Source of the DNA: Candidatus Woesearchaeota archaeon
Lineage (GTDB): Archaea; Nanobdellota; Nanobdellia; Woesearchaeales; JACPJR01
Length of the DNA stretch: 64,000 nucleotides
Direction: 5' to 3'
NCBI GenBank assembly: GCA_016187565.1
Contig: JACPJR010000010.1
Span: 1-64,000, forward strand
Shown here: piece by piece, positions 1 through 9,544 of the stretch
How positions within the stretch are numbered: position 1 is the stretch's first letter
Layout: every line of letters begins with the position of its first letter
Translations under genes and position numbers: made by a program
Notes under the pieces: model-generated
Told to the model about the DNA's origin: nothing
Databases searched by the model: none
The model's input: the letters and a program-made list of their open reading frames with translations, nothing else

Positions 1-459
1 TGAGTTGTGGCCGTTAACGCTGTACGGATAGTGTCCAAACGGCAGTATGCCTCAGGTCAGCTTCGTTTATTCCTTTAAGAAAGAGCACTTATTATGGTTT
101 ACGCCACCAGTCAGAGACTGGTGGAAAGGTTAGATTATAATGATTCTATACTTTTTATGTAATTCTCTATTCTCTGCTTACTCTTCAGCCGTAGAATACC
201 ATCCCAAAATCTCTACTAAAAAGTAACATTTAAATAGGAGTTCGCATTTATCTCTAAGAACAAAATCAGAAAATTCCCTCGGTGATACCTGTTTTGTGTG
301 TAATCCTTGAAATTTATTCCAAATGTATTCATTTTCGTTGTGATTATAAGTTTGTGGTTATAAGCACTTCGCAAATATTAAAAAACGTAACATTTTAATA
401 GGAGTGACATATAAGTAATTCCCATAAAGTTATATCAAAAAAAGAGGAGGGGGTTGTCC
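1..459. other. Leading intergenic region without a supported gene
   Basis: I see no convincing gene here. Positions 104-112 and 116-124 form a perfect 9-bp hairpin (CCACCAGTC, 3-nt loop). The first 80 bases read open in short pieces in two frames and could be the tail of a gene cut by the window edge, but no motif identifies it. A 19-bp sequence with a TATA-like core occurs twice, at 223-241 and 387-405, with one mismatch. The purine-rich ribosome binding site of the next gene is at 444-450. Confidence 0.6.
223..405 (+). repeat. 19-bp direct repeat with TATA-like core, two copies
   Basis: The sequences at 223-241 and 387-405 agree at 18 of 19 bases. Each has a GTAACATTT start, an A/T-rich TATA-like centre and GGAGT at the end. 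The second copy lies 55 nt before the start of the TrmB-family gene, so it could be that gene's promoter or an operator; the first copy would then be a second promoter or binding site. That role is inference. Confidence 0.45.
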
Positions 460-1278
460 ATGATTGTTAAAGAAGAATTTTTAAGCAAATTGAGAAGATA
501 TTTCTCGCTTAATCTTTACGAAGTTAAAATCTGGGCCGCGTTACTTTCACGGGGCGTTTCAACTGCAGGAGAATTAAGCGATATTGCGAATGTTCCTCGA
601 TCCAGGAGTTATGATGTCTTGGAATCTTTGGAGCGTAAAGGATTTGTGGTTATGAAATTGGGCAAGCCCATCAAGTACATCGCTGTTCCTCCCAATGAAG
701 TTGTTGAGCGTGTCAAGCGAAATATGCATGAGGATGCTGAACACAAAATAAAACGATTAGAGGAATTGAAAGAGACTGAAGTTCTTGGTGAGTTGAACGC
801 ATTACATTCTCAAGGTGTTGAGCTGGTTGAGCCAAGCGACCTTTCAGGAAGCCTTCGCGGGAGACATAACCTCTACAACCATCTTGAATTAACGATTAGA
901 AACGCAGAAGAAATGGTTACGATTATGACCACATCACAGGGACTTATGAGAAAAATCGAGGGGTTAAAGCCAACGTTTGAACAACTGAAAAAGCGTGGAG
1001 TAAAAATTCGTATTGCAGCACCCTTGACAAAAGAAACAGTAAATGCAGTGAAGGACATACTTGAAGTCGCTGAAGTTCGACATACCGATGCAAAAGCGAG
1101 ATTTTGCGTTGTCGATGGCAAAGAACTGATCTTTATGGTGCTTGACGACAAAGAAGTGCATCCAACTTATGATGTTGGGATCTGGGTCAATACACCGTTT
1201 TTTGCATCTGCCCTTGAAACCTTGTTCGAAGTTGCTTGGAAGGATATGAAACCAGCAAAGGTTGTGCTGAAACTATAA
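460..1278 (+). CDS. TrmB-family transcriptional regulator
   Basis: A 272-aa protein with an N-terminal winged helix (about residues 1-75, reading LNLYEVKIWAALLSRG then an ELSDIANVPRSRSYDVL recognition region), a short charged helical linker, and a C-terminal domain of the type that binds sugars in TrmB proteins. In the family, members are ligand-responsive repressors or activators of sugar uptake and glycolytic genes; no target can be named here. ATG 460 is chosen over TTG 454 because GAGGAGG at 444-450 is at normal distance only from 460. No transporter lies nearby, so it may act on distant genes. The stop codon lies inside the first copy of the 97-bp repeat. Confidence 0.85.
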   Translation: MIVKEEFLSKLRRYFSLNLYEVKIWAALLSRGVSTAGELSDIANVPRSRSYDVLESLERKGFVVMKLGKPIKYIAVPPNEVVERVKRNMHEDAEHKIKRLEELKETEVLGELNALHSQGVELVEPSDLSGSLRGRHNLYNHLELTIRNAEEMVTIMTTSQGLMRKIEGLKPTFEQLKKRGVKIRIAAPLTKETVNAVKDILEVAEVRHTDAKARFCVVDGKELIFMVLDDKEVHPTYDVGIWVNTPFFASALETLFEVAWKDMKPAKVVLKL

Positions 1279-1370
1279 TAGAAAACCTAAATTTTTAATA
1301 TTATTTGTTAGGTTTTCTAGTACATAATAGAGGAAAAAACATATTAAATACCATTGTCCTCTATTATATA
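1274..1370. repeat. 97-bp double-hairpin repeat, copy 1
   Basis: It consists of two adjacent hairpins, one with a perfect 12-bp stem (TAGAAAACCTAA with its complement) and one with an 11-bp stem (ATAATAGAGGA with its complement). The outer ends TATAATAG and CTATTATA are inverted repeats. Copy 2 at 3923-4019 has exactly the same length and differs at 4 positions by my count. The left end overlaps the stop codon of the TrmB gene. It may be a small mobile element or a bidirectional terminator. Confidence 0.85.
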
Positions 1371-1454
1371 AGCCATAAAACATTTTTATTTTTTCTTCAT
1401 ATTTTATTTTTCTCTTTTCTGTTGTAATCTTTCTTAACCAAAGCTGCTTTTCAA

Positions 1455-2165
1455 CTATAGCTGCTCAGCTTTCACAATCTCTTGTATCTCTTGGTCAGAG
1501 ATAGCACACCCTTTGAGTTTTACTCCCCAAAGAAGTCCCTCGATGAGGGTTTTTCGAGGCTCTGGAATCTGCGCTAGATATTTATCAAAGAACCCTAGTT
1601 CAAATCCGATAGTTACTAACTCTGTTGATCGAATAACCGGGATATTCATGAGGGCTGTCTGTAGGCCCACAACGTTTATTTCGTTCATGGTTACTTTAGT
1701 GTGTAATTTGCTCTCGAGATGGTAGACCAGATCTGTTGGAGATTCAAGGACCATTCGTGTTGTTCGTTCATCAATAACAATAGCATCTGCATGCAAAAGC
1801 GCAGCAGCAGCTAGCGTTTCAATCTCTCCGATATGCATGATTCTCATCCAGTTTCCTCGGGCACGATAAAGTGTATTCGCAAGTCCGAGTAATTCGAGTG
1901 TTTTTTGATGAAGCTTTTTGGAGTCAATAACCATTAATGTATCAAGAGAGATCTGTTGTAATATCTGCAATGCCTCAAATTTAAATCTCTTTGACAGAAG
2001 CGGCTTGTCAACAACTTCTTTCCTTACTACTGGAGTAATCAAAAATTCACCTCGAAACTTGTCTTTGAGAAGTGGAAGAATCTCGAGGAGATTATTCGTA
2101 GCGAGACTGATAATCGGGCCTGCATCAAAAACCAAACGTTTTGGCTGAAGAGTTCTTTTTTCCAT
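1455..2165 (-). CDS. PIN-domain protein (putative ribonuclease)
   Basis: A 236-aa protein with PIN features: an N-terminal FDAGPIISL strand carrying the first acidic residue, GEIETLAAAALL in the middle, and AIVIDERTTR with further acidic residues. PIN domains are Mg-dependent RNases found in VapC toxins and in rRNA-processing proteins. At 236 aa it is longer than a typical VapC (about 130 aa); the extra part is a C-terminal helical segment (residues 150-236). It lies 64 nt downstream of the 180-aa gene on the same strand, which may be its partner. The substrate is unknown. Confidence 0.75.
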   Translation of the reverse strand: MEKRTLQPKRLVFDAGPIISLATNNLLEILPLLKDKFRGEFLITPVVRKEVVDKPLLSKRFKFEALQILQQISLDTLMVIDSKKLHQKTLELLGLANTLYRARGNWMRIMHIGEIETLAAAALLHADAIVIDERTTRMVLESPTDLVYHLESKLHTKVTMNEINVVGLQTALMNIPVIRSTELVTIGFELGFFDKYLAQIPEPRKTLIEGLLWGVKLKGCAISDQEIQEIVKAEQL

Positions 2166-2229
2166 GGTTTATTTTTTGACTCTGTAATCCTTTGTTTGAT
2201 TTTTTAGGTCCTTACAGGATTATAGGATC

Positions 2230-2772
2230 TTATTGAAATAATCGTCGCGCAAAAGATAACCGTTCCTCCACACCGATACGTGGTTTCTGACGATCAACAA
2301 TTTTTGTTTTGCCTATATATTCCATTAACTCCCATTGTGAAATACCAAGAACTTGGGCAGCCATTGCCGTGCTTAAGCCGTGCTCAAATAATTTTGATCC
2401 CTTCTTGACATCAGCATACTGAATAACCTCGTCGACAAATAGTTTCAACCGTGCATCATGTCTTCCAATGAGGCGAAATATTTCTTTTATTGTTTGTTTG
2501 TAGTGTTTAATTTTTTCACGGATCAAATAGCGATTTGCCTTAAGGAGCAGAGGGATTACCTGAATCTGTAGTTCCCGGTTGCCGTCTTCAATAACTTTAA
2601 ACAGCGCATATATGGCAACAGCTATAGACACCGAATACTCATCTTGAAATATAGAAGCATTGTGGATGGTTTGATTACTTAACAACTTAAGTTTTTGAGC
2701 ATCATTTTTTTGGAGCGCATGGGCTGCATTGAGAAGTATAGCGTTTATATCCTTTTTTACGGTGAGATTCAT
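2230..2772 (-). CDS. Helical protein with C-terminal HTH-like segment, unknown function
   Basis: I do not recognise a named family. The 180-aa protein is predicted mostly helical. Residues about 130-160 (LSTAMAAQVLGISQWELMEY) look like a helix-turn-helix or a small regulatory fold. It is encoded between tyrS and the PIN gene, all on the minus strand with about 64-nt gaps, so co-transcription is plausible. Placement just before a PIN gene suggests an antitoxin-like or adaptor role. This is inference from context, since the protein is larger than usual VapB antitoxins. Confidence 0.6.
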   Translation of the reverse strand: MNLTVKKDINAILLNAAHALQKNDAQKLKLLSNQTIHNASIFQDEYSVSIAVAIYALFKVIEDGNRELQIQVIPLLLKANRYLIREKIKHYKQTIKEIFRLIGRHDARLKLFVDEVIQYADVKKGSKLFEHGLSTAMAAQVLGISQWELMEYIGKTKIVDRQKPRIGVEERLSFARRLFQ

Positions 2773-2836
2773 GTTTTTTTAGCGGATATTTAATGGGCGT
2801 TTGTAGGAAAATATATTAATTTTCGCAAAAAATTGT

Positions 2837-3886
2837 TTACTTTTGTTTCTCCATATCGGGAAATGCTTTGCCCATAAGCCCTTCTTTTCCTTTCATATGC
2901 ATTCGTACTAATTCGAGCAGGACATTAATTTCTTTTGCAACAGCGTTCTTTAAATCCATGGGATGGAGTCGCTGTGCTAAATAATCTTTTTCCAAATCAT
3001 CGTAGTTCTCATAAGAAAGATTTCCACCATACTTTGGCGATCGTTCAACAATAAATCTTTCATTTGCGTCGCTCTTATTGACCATAATAACCTGTTTCAC
3101 AAAAGCAAGGACACCGTTTTCCTCAACACCTACAGGGCAGTGAGCCGCTTGAATTTTTTTCTTGACCGCATCTGCATCATCAATGACATCAATTTTTGAT
3201 TTGTTATCTGAAGCAGACATCTTTGTACCGGTTAATCCTGGAAGCATTGGGGTCATAACCTCAATCCGTGGCTTATAGCCCAGAAGCGGTAAATTCTCGC
3301 GAGCAAAGGCTAAAATCTTTCTCTGATCTATACCACCATACTGAATATCAACGTCAAGATACTGTTCATCAAGAACCTGCAACAGGGGATACATAAATCC
3401 GCTTAATCGTGGGTGTTCGCCAAACCGAACAACGCCGGCTGCAGCGCGCTTACATCGTTCAAAAGTATTCAACGCAGCAAGACGATACATATCTAAGGTA
3501 TAATCTTTTTGTAATTGAAACTCACTTCCACGGACAAAGGTTAGTCGCTTCGTATCTACATGCAATGATTCCAGCATTGCTGTAATAACTTCTTTATAAT
3601 ATTCTACTCTTAAGTCTAGTAATTCAAAAGGAGATTTTCGATCATCTAAGTGCGCATGAATGTCGGCAAGCAGAATGATAAACTCAAAATCTGCGTTAAG
3701 AAAATCTCCTACCTTCATTAAGGGAATGTAATAACCGAGATGTACTCTTCCTGTTGTTGCAAGCCCAATATACGCTCTGGGATGTTTTTTCTTTGTTAAG
3801 AGCTCTCGCAATTCCTCAACGGTAATGATTTCTTGGGTATTCCGCATCACCAGTTGCAATCGAGCATCAACATCTTTCTGATCCAT
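2837..3886 (-). CDS. tyrS: Tyrosyl-tRNA synthetase, archaeal type
   Basis: A 349-aa class I aminoacyl-tRNA synthetase that charges tRNA-Tyr in the cytoplasm. Residues 46-51 (GRVHLG) are the HIGH-type signature, 184-190 (GGIDQRK) the ATP/tyrosine pocket motif, and 222-226 (KMSAS) the KMSKS signature. The length and lack of an S4 C-terminal domain match the archaeal/eukaryotic form. A GGGAG ribosome binding site precedes the ATG. It is the first gene of a possible minus-strand operon with the HTH-like and PIN genes. Copy 2 of the 97-bp repeat lies just upstream of its start. Confidence 0.95.
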   Translation of the reverse strand: MDQKDVDARLQLVMRNTQEIITVEELRELLTKKKHPRAYIGLATTGRVHLGYYIPLMKVGDFLNADFEFIILLADIHAHLDDRKSPFELLDLRVEYYKEVITAMLESLHVDTKRLTFVRGSEFQLQKDYTLDMYRLAALNTFERCKRAAAGVVRFGEHPRLSGFMYPLLQVLDEQYLDVDIQYGGIDQRKILAFARENLPLLGYKPRIEVMTPMLPGLTGTKMSASDNKSKIDVIDDADAVKKKIQAAHCPVGVEENGVLAFVKQVIMVNKSDANERFIVERSPKYGGNLSYENYDDLEKDYLAQRLHPMDLKNAVAKEINVLLELVRMHMKGKEGLMGKAFPDMEKQK

Positions 3887-3922
3887 ATTCTCCCTGTTGT
3901 AATCTCCTACAAGATCTATAGT

Positions 3923-4019
3923 TATAATAGAAAACCTACATTTTTAATATTATTTGTTAGGTTTTCTAGTATATACTAGAGGAAAAAACATATTAAATAC
4001 TATTGTCCTCTATTATATA
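3923..4019. repeat. 97-bp double-hairpin repeat, copy 2
   Basis: Near-identical to 1274-1370 with the same length and orientation. Each of the two stems carries one mismatch relative to copy 1 (first stem 11 bp, second stem one interruption). It sits between the divergent tyrS and large surface-protein genes, so it is not simply a terminator shared by converging genes. Confidence 0.85.
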
Positions 4020-4045
4020 TGCTTATGTTGAGCAAAGAAGAAACA

Positions 4046-4053
4046 TTTATAAA
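4046..4053 (+). promoter_or_regulatory. TATA box for the 1750-aa surface protein gene
   Basis: TTTATAAA is followed about 60 nt later by ATG 4113. Transcription starting about 25 nt downstream would leave a leader of about 35 nt containing the AAAAGAGG ribosome binding site at 4095-4102. This gene therefore has a leader, unlike many others in the window. Confidence 0.6.
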
Positions 4054-4112
4054 CCTTTAGTTCTCTGGAGAGTATCAGAGTCATCAATATTCCTAAAAGA
4101 GGCGCATTTTGT

Positions 4113-7100
4113 ATGAATCTTGGGAAGAATGGGCAGCATCAGGGTTACTGTTTTTTCTTATCTTTCTTGTTGAGTATCGCCTTTCTTCTTCTGTATTTAC
4201 CATTGGTTTCTGCGAACACGTATGTTACTGATCTTAATGTGATTCTTTCCAAGACCGTCTATACCCTTAATGAATCTCTTGAGTTAAAGGGTACGGTTTA
4301 CTTATCAAACTTCTCAACCAATGGTAGCGTTGTTCAAAATCATACTGAAGTTGCGAATGCATCAATTAATATTTCAGTCATCAATAAAGCAAGTGGTGTT
4401 GTTATCTCCTCAACAGGACTTACTGGTTCTGCCACAGGGACATTTTATTCACAGAGCAGTTATTTTTCCAATGCAACCAGAATTACGGCACCATCTACGT
4501 CAGGAAACTATTATCTCCGTGCCAATTACACCGATCTTGCAGGAACGGATTGGTGGACACAGATTGAATTTGAGGTTGCAAATCAAAGCGTTGATAAACT
4601 CATTGCGAGTACCGATAAGTCTGCATATAATCCCAGCCAGACCATGCAACTCTTTGTTGAAGCCATTGCAGAAATTAACGATGAGATCACGTTTATTCAA
4701 AATGTTTCTATCAATGGGTCTATCCGTAATAGTGCAAAAAGTGTTTTGAGTTCCTTTTCTTGTAATACAAGTACAACGGGGAAATGTACGGTTACAACAA
4801 CAGCTCCGTCATCTTACGGAACGTATATTGTTGAAGTCAATAATTTTAAAGGATTCTCTTCCTTCACTGTAAAACCTTTTGATGCAATCCTTTCAGTGAA
4901 GGATGAATTGGCACAAAGCATCAAAGGAACATTTACGACTGATGAGCGAGCTTCTTTTGAAGTCACGGTTCTTACCAATGCAACTAATGAAACTTATCGG
5001 TTTAACGGAACGGTTACTGATAAAACTGGAAACATAGCAAAGAACATTAGCACAACTCTTCTTAATAGTACCAATGGGTATGTTAACCGATTTACCACAA
5101 CCCTCGACGCCATTAACTTTCAACCAGGAACGTACTTTGTTACGATCAATATCACCAACCAAGATGGCACGATGATTCAGCGTACAACATCGTTCCAACT
5201 TCAGACATGGGATTTAAGCTTACAAAAAAGTGATCTTGACTCAGGATTTGCTTATGAGTATAGCGTCTTTGCCAACGCTACTATTGCCTTTCAGCTCTTC
5301 CCTACCTGGCGTGCGAATGCTTCCATCATTAATTCGATTAATACCACCACGTCCATGACACTCTTATTAAAGGATGGTCTCGACAATGCTATCTCAAGTG
5401 CAAATGCCACGTGGAACGCAAGTTGTGGAAAAGAAGGATGTTACACCTTTTCGCTGATCAGCCCTTCAAGTGCAGGTAAATATGTTATTTTGGTGGCGGT
5501 TTCCTTTAACAATCATGAGAATATCGTAACCAAGCCCATACGTGTTATTACCACGATGTTATCATCACTTTCAACCAATGGAGAAGGATCTTTAAAGGAG
5601 TTGTTCGGTACACAGGAGCCAGTATATATTACGTTTACTGCACAAAATTCTACAGGAACGGTTCTTTTGAGTGATGCACGTGTCGTCTCTGTTACTTATG
5701 GGAATGGTACTGAATTATCCTATCTTCAAGTTAATGCCTTTGATTCAGTGAACCTCAGCAATAACGACTCAGAATGGGCATGGAACGCTACAACACAAAA
5801 ATTAAAGTTAGACCCACCAAGCGAGGGTGGACTTTACACGGTTTATATTAGTGCTGATAATGGGACTAGTGCAACAGCTGCTTCTTTTATCATTAATCCC
5901 TATGATGTTTGCCTTGTTCCTAAAAATACACCTGGGCAGGCTGGTGGATCAACCGGATACTATTATGTCTGGCATTTCAAGACGACTGATACGATCTACT
6001 TTGAAATGAAAGTTGCTGAGGCAAATAATCCGACGGGCCGTGCAAGTTTTAGCAATGCAACGAATAGCTCGTACGGTATGGGGCAGGCATGTACCTTAAA
6101 TACCCAAACCCAACAAGCAGTAACCAATGCTACGATAACTATTGTCGAGGTTGTTCAGCGTGATACCGGAAAGGTATTTGTGTTAAATGCCTCACAATCA
6201 AGCTGTCAGGCAGATAACAGCCAGGGAAGTTATACCTGTACGATTAAAGCCCTCCAGGATTGGGATGGGGGGAGCTATAGCGTTACCTTTTTGATTACTG
6301 GCCAAAATGGCCAAACCCAAGACGTTGCATACGGAGGTTTTGAGGCGCGGGCATTTTATCTTTATGGTTATGCCTTAAATTGGCGTAATAAACCGACAAA
6401 CAACATCAGCTTGAATGTCTATATGTATGAGGCAGGGAATAACTGGTGGGGCAATTATGGGAGTGGGGGTTTAAGTGGTACATTAACGGTAAAAAAAGTC
6501 CGCTATCAAGGAAGCCCGGGTCAGTGGATTTGGCCACCTATCGAATATGCTTATAATGTTTCACAATTAAATACGTCGACAGTTACGAATGGACAAGGGA
6601 ATATAACTCTTCCTGTTACCTTCGCTCCTGGAGGAGAGTGGAAACCTGGCTCGTATAGCGTTACCCTCCAAGGTACCGATAGTGGTGGAACAAGTGATTA
6701 TGGAGATGCATGGTTTGAAATACGCCAATGGGAGGTTTATGCTTCACCTGTTGAATGTTCAAGTGGAAGTTGTACGTCGGTGTACAACATTAATTCCAGA
6801 AATAATATCAGTCTGTACGTGACTATTCAGAACGCGGGAGAATGGGGACAAAGCGGTAATTCTCTCGGAGGTAATGTGAGTGTGCGGGTTAAGAAACTTC
6901 AGGATTGTCGTAAATGGCCTTGTGCAGATTTAAACGAAAGCAGCTACACAGCAACAAACATTACTGTAAGCACCTCTAATGGATGGTATTGGAGTGGTTC
7001 TATCAATACGGCATATCTCATCAATTTAACCCCCACCTCCGGGACATGGGGAACTGGTTATTATCAAGTTGTTCTTGATGTCAACGATTCAGAAACAGGA

Positions 7101-9365
7101 AGCGGGTGGTTTAATACCATTGCCTTTTATGCAGAAGCCCAGCCAACTGACGCTACAGGAAGTAATTGGAAGTATAGCATCAAGAACAATGAACCTATGT
7201 ATTTCAAAGTGACAACGGCAAGAAGCCAGAAAAGTGGTTCTTATTACTCTTCTTACACCTCGAGCGATTATCTTAACACGACTATTGTTGATGCGGTTCT
7301 CAGAAGGTGGGATTCACAAACCTATCAACAAGTTGAATACACCTACCCTGAACAGTTTAATATAACTATTGTTGGAGGCGGCACAACGATCAATGGGACC
7401 AAGATAATTAATTTGTCCTATACAGGAGGAACGTGGCCCTCAGGATACATGAATGGAGAACTAACCCTTCGTGACAATGAAAGCCAAACAGCAACAGCAT
7501 GGCTCTGGTTTGATGTAAAGCCCTTCCGTGTTGAGGTAACAACACCTTCATACTCTATAGATGCAAGTGCCTGTGTGAATGGTACGATTAGCATCCGTGA
7601 ACCGGACTGGTCAAACAATGCCCTGCTTTCAGGTACGTATCGTATCATCTCGGTTATAGAGTCATCATGGCAAGGCTCATATTCTTCTGTCACCAATTAT
7701 ACGAATATAACCCCTTCAGGGACCTTTGGCGGGAATAGTAGCTTTAGTGTCTGCCCCAATAACGGAGCGTGGGGAAGCGGGAGCTGGGGAAATTACCATT
7801 ATTTAACTATCCAAGTTGCTGATGCCCAGAATAATATCCAAGAAGGCTGGCTTTCCTTTAGAGCAGTTCCTTTCCAGATTAGCTGGGGAACGCCCATTGG
7901 TGGTACGAACATTCCAAAATCTAATAATATTACGGTTTCGGTTAGTGTTCAAACAAGTAGCGGATCAGCAGCAACAGGAAACTTAACCAGCATCTATCAA
8001 TGGAGGTATGACTCGTATATAAGCACCCTAGAGTACTATAACTTTTCTGTTGGTAATTGTAGCACGAGAAATGCAGGAGTAACCCGATGTCAAATTACCG
8101 GTACGCAGAATTTGACCATTTATCCGCCATCTGGTTCATGGAGAAAGGGATACAATTATTTGACGACCCTTTGGAGTTCTTCCACAGATGCAACTTCAAC
8201 AATAGAAAATTATGGTGGAGTCTGGTTTAATGCTAATGATGTCTATACCGGATGGGGAAGCGGTGTTGATATCAATGGAAACTGGAAATATAATTTCGGT
8301 CTTGATGAGAACCTTAGCCTAAGATTATATGTGAGAGATGTATCAAATAACCCTGTAACGGTTAATGTCACTAAAGTAGAATATTCTACACCCTCTGAAA
8401 GTTGCTGGAGTGACAGTTGCAGGGCCTACAGTACTGCCACGTTTGATCGTGTTGGTTCAAGTACGACAAATCTTAGCGACAATGCGATTATCCGGATCGT
8501 TAAACCCTCAGCCACTAACTGGACTCGAGGATATATTTATGTGCGTGCAACTGTAAATGGTTCAAGTGGTTATGCAGTTATTGATGCAGGAAGCGTTTAT
8601 GTAAAGGACCTTGCCGGACCAACCATTAATGTCACGTCACCAGCAACAGGAACTACGTTTACTGGTCTAACCGGTGCAATAACAACAACTTTTCCGATTA
8701 ACTGGACAACGACAGAAGACGCGACCTGTTACATTTATGTTGTGAATTACGATAACTTTTACTCATGGTACTGTCCGGTATCGTATACGTGGTATAATAT
8801 TAGCTCGACTGTCTATTGTAACAACACCGTCTATCGTGGTTCAACATATATTTATGATTATGCTGGTAGTTATTACCGCTCATGGAGCGATGGCTCGTCT
8901 TATGGATGGACGTCTGCAGCAACCGGTCTCACTACCGGAGGAAGAAATCATTCCTTCGCTTACGGTAATGCTATACTTTTACCTCAAGATTACGGCGTAC
9001 AGATCTATTGTTCTGATATTGATTGGAACTATGCCTATGGTTGGTCAGTGTTTAGATACTCTTCGCGTGCAAATGTCACACTTGGGAGCCCTTCAAACAA
9101 TGTAATCATTAATATGACGAATCCAACGCTGAACTACACGCTTGCTGGACCTGCCTCAGCAAATTGTAGTCTCTATAGCAACAAAACAGGAACATGGGCA
9201 ATCAACACAACGAGTAGCTCGGTTACTCGTGGACAGCGATCTTTTACAACCCTTTGGAGAAATGGAACGTTCCTTTGGAATGTCTACTGCATTGACACAA
9301 CAAATACCACAAATACGGATTGGGGAGATCAAAATTGGACATTTACCAATAATTATACCGGGTAG
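4113..9365 (+). CDS. Giant secreted surface protein with Ig-like repeats
   Basis: A 1750-aa protein with an N-terminal signal sequence (hydrophobic core about residues 13-33, cleavage near VSANT). The rest is a string of beta-rich Ig/MG-like modules of roughly 100-130 aa. Recurrent phrases are a GxWxxGYY turn, SYSVTLQ-type strands, and domain ends such as WFEIRQW, WFDVKPF and SFRAVPF. NxS/T sequons are very dense, so heavy N-glycosylation is likely. I see no C-terminal membrane anchor or sorting signal. It could be an S-layer, adhesin or matrix protein held by other partners. The start is supported by AAAAGAGG and the TATA box. A mobile structured element begins 14 nt after its stop. Confidence 0.85.
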   Translation: MNLGKNGQHQGYCFFLSFLLSIAFLLLYLPLVSANTYVTDLNVILSKTVYTLNESLELKGTVYLSNFSTNGSVVQNHTEVANASINISVINKASGVVISSTGLTGSATGTFYSQSSYFSNATRITAPSTSGNYYLRANYTDLAGTDWWTQIEFEVANQSVDKLIASTDKSAYNPSQTMQLFVEAIAEINDEITFIQNVSINGSIRNSAKSVLSSFSCNTSTTGKCTVTTTAPSSYGTYIVEVNNFKGFSSFTVKPFDAILSVKDELAQSIKGTFTTDERASFEVTVLTNATNETYRFNGTVTDKTGNIAKNISTTLLNSTNGYVNRFTTTLDAINFQPGTYFVTINITNQDGTMIQRTTSFQLQTWDLSLQKSDLDSGFAYEYSVFANATIAFQLFPTWRANASIINSINTTTSMTLLLKDGLDNAISSANATWNASCGKEGCYTFSLISPSSAGKYVILVAVSFNNHENIVTKPIRVITTMLSSLSTNGEGSLKELFGTQEPVYITFTAQNSTGTVLLSDARVVSVTYGNGTELSYLQVNAFDSVNLSNNDSEWAWNATTQKLKLDPPSEGGLYTVYISADNGTSATAASFIINPYDVCLVPKNTPGQAGGSTGYYYVWHFKTTDTIYFEMKVAEANNPTGRASFSNATNSSYGMGQACTLNTQTQQAVTNATITIVEVVQRDTGKVFVLNASQSSCQADNSQGSYTCTIKALQDWDGGSYSVTFLITGQNGQTQDVAYGGFEARAFYLYGYALNWRNKPTNNISLNVYMYEAGNNWWGNYGSGGLSGTLTVKKVRYQGSPGQWIWPPIEYAYNVSQLNTSTVTNGQGNITLPVTFAPGGEWKPGSYSVTLQGTDSGGTSDYGDAWFEIRQWEVYASPVECSSGSCTSVYNINSRNNISLYVTIQNAGEWGQSGNSLGGNVSVRVKKLQDCRKWPCADLNESSYTATNITVSTSNGWYWSGSINTAYLINLTPTSGTWGTGYYQVVLDVNDSETGSGWFNTIAFYAEAQPTDATGSNWKYSIKNNEPMYFKVTTARSQKSGSYYSSYTSSDYLNTTIVDAVLRRWDSQTYQQVEYTYPEQFNITIVGGGTTINGTKIINLSYTGGTWPSGYMNGELTLRDNESQTATAWLWFDVKPFRVEVTTPSYSIDASACVNGTISIREPDWSNNALLSGTYRIISVIESSWQGSYSSVTNYTNITPSGTFGGNSSFSVCPNNGAWGSGSWGNYHYLTIQVADAQNNIQEGWLSFRAVPFQISWGTPIGGTNIPKSNNITVSVSVQTSSGSAATGNLTSIYQWRYDSYISTLEYYNFSVGNCSTRNAGVTRCQITGTQNLTIYPPSGSWRKGYNYLTTLWSSSTDATSTIENYGGVWFNANDVYTGWGSGVDINGNWKYNFGLDENLSLRLYVRDVSNNPVTVNVTKVEYSTPSESCWSDSCRAYSTATFDRVGSSTTNLSDNAIIRIVKPSATNWTRGYIYVRATVNGSSGYAVIDAGSVYVKDLAGPTINVTSPATGTTFTGLTGAITTTFPINWTTTEDATCYIYVVNYDNFYSWYCPVSYTWYNISSTVYCNNTVYRGSTYIYDYAGSYYRSWSDGSSYGWTSAATGLTTGGRNHSFAYGNAILLPQDYGVQIYCSDIDWNYAYGWSVFRYSSRANVTLGSPSNNVIINMTNPTLNYTLAGPASANCSLYSNKTGTWAINTTSSSVTRGQRSFTTLWRNGTFLWNVYCIDTTNTTNTDWGDQNWTFTNNYTG

Positions 9366-9378
9366 TCACCAAAAATCA

Positions 9379-9544
9379 AGCTTCATCCAAAAATCCGCTA
9401 ACGCTTAAGTTAGCAGCTTCAAAGTCCTTGATGGTATCTTTGAAGTCCGACATTCCCCGTAAGGGACATCCCCCTTGTCGGTTGGATTCAATCATTTGAT
9501 GGGACTTTGACTTGAGGCTGCTAACCCTTTTTTTGGATGAAGCT
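9379..9544 (+). mobile_element. Structured MITE-like element, copy 1, with 9-bp target duplication
   Basis: The ends AGCTTCATCCAAAAA (9379-9393) and its exact complement (9530-9544) form 15-bp terminal inverted repeats. Inside are GTTAGCAGC (9409-9417) with GCTGCTAAC (9517-9525), TCAAAGTC (9419-9426) with GACTTTGA (9503-9510), and CCGACA (9447-9452) with TGTCGG (9476-9481). These enclose a CCCCGTAAGGGAC core that can form a GTAA tetraloop. The flanks CAAAAATCA at 9370-9378 and 9545-9553 are identical, as expected of a target-site duplication. It has no ORF. It matches the reverse complement of 45492-45654. Confidence 0.85.

Noticed and set aside
1-135. Possible TnpB tail with right-end hairpin of an IS200/IS605-type element
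   Set aside because: The first 80 bases could be read as a frameshifted TnpB-like end followed by the 104-124 hairpin, but no conserved TnpB motif is visible and the gene is cut by the window edge.
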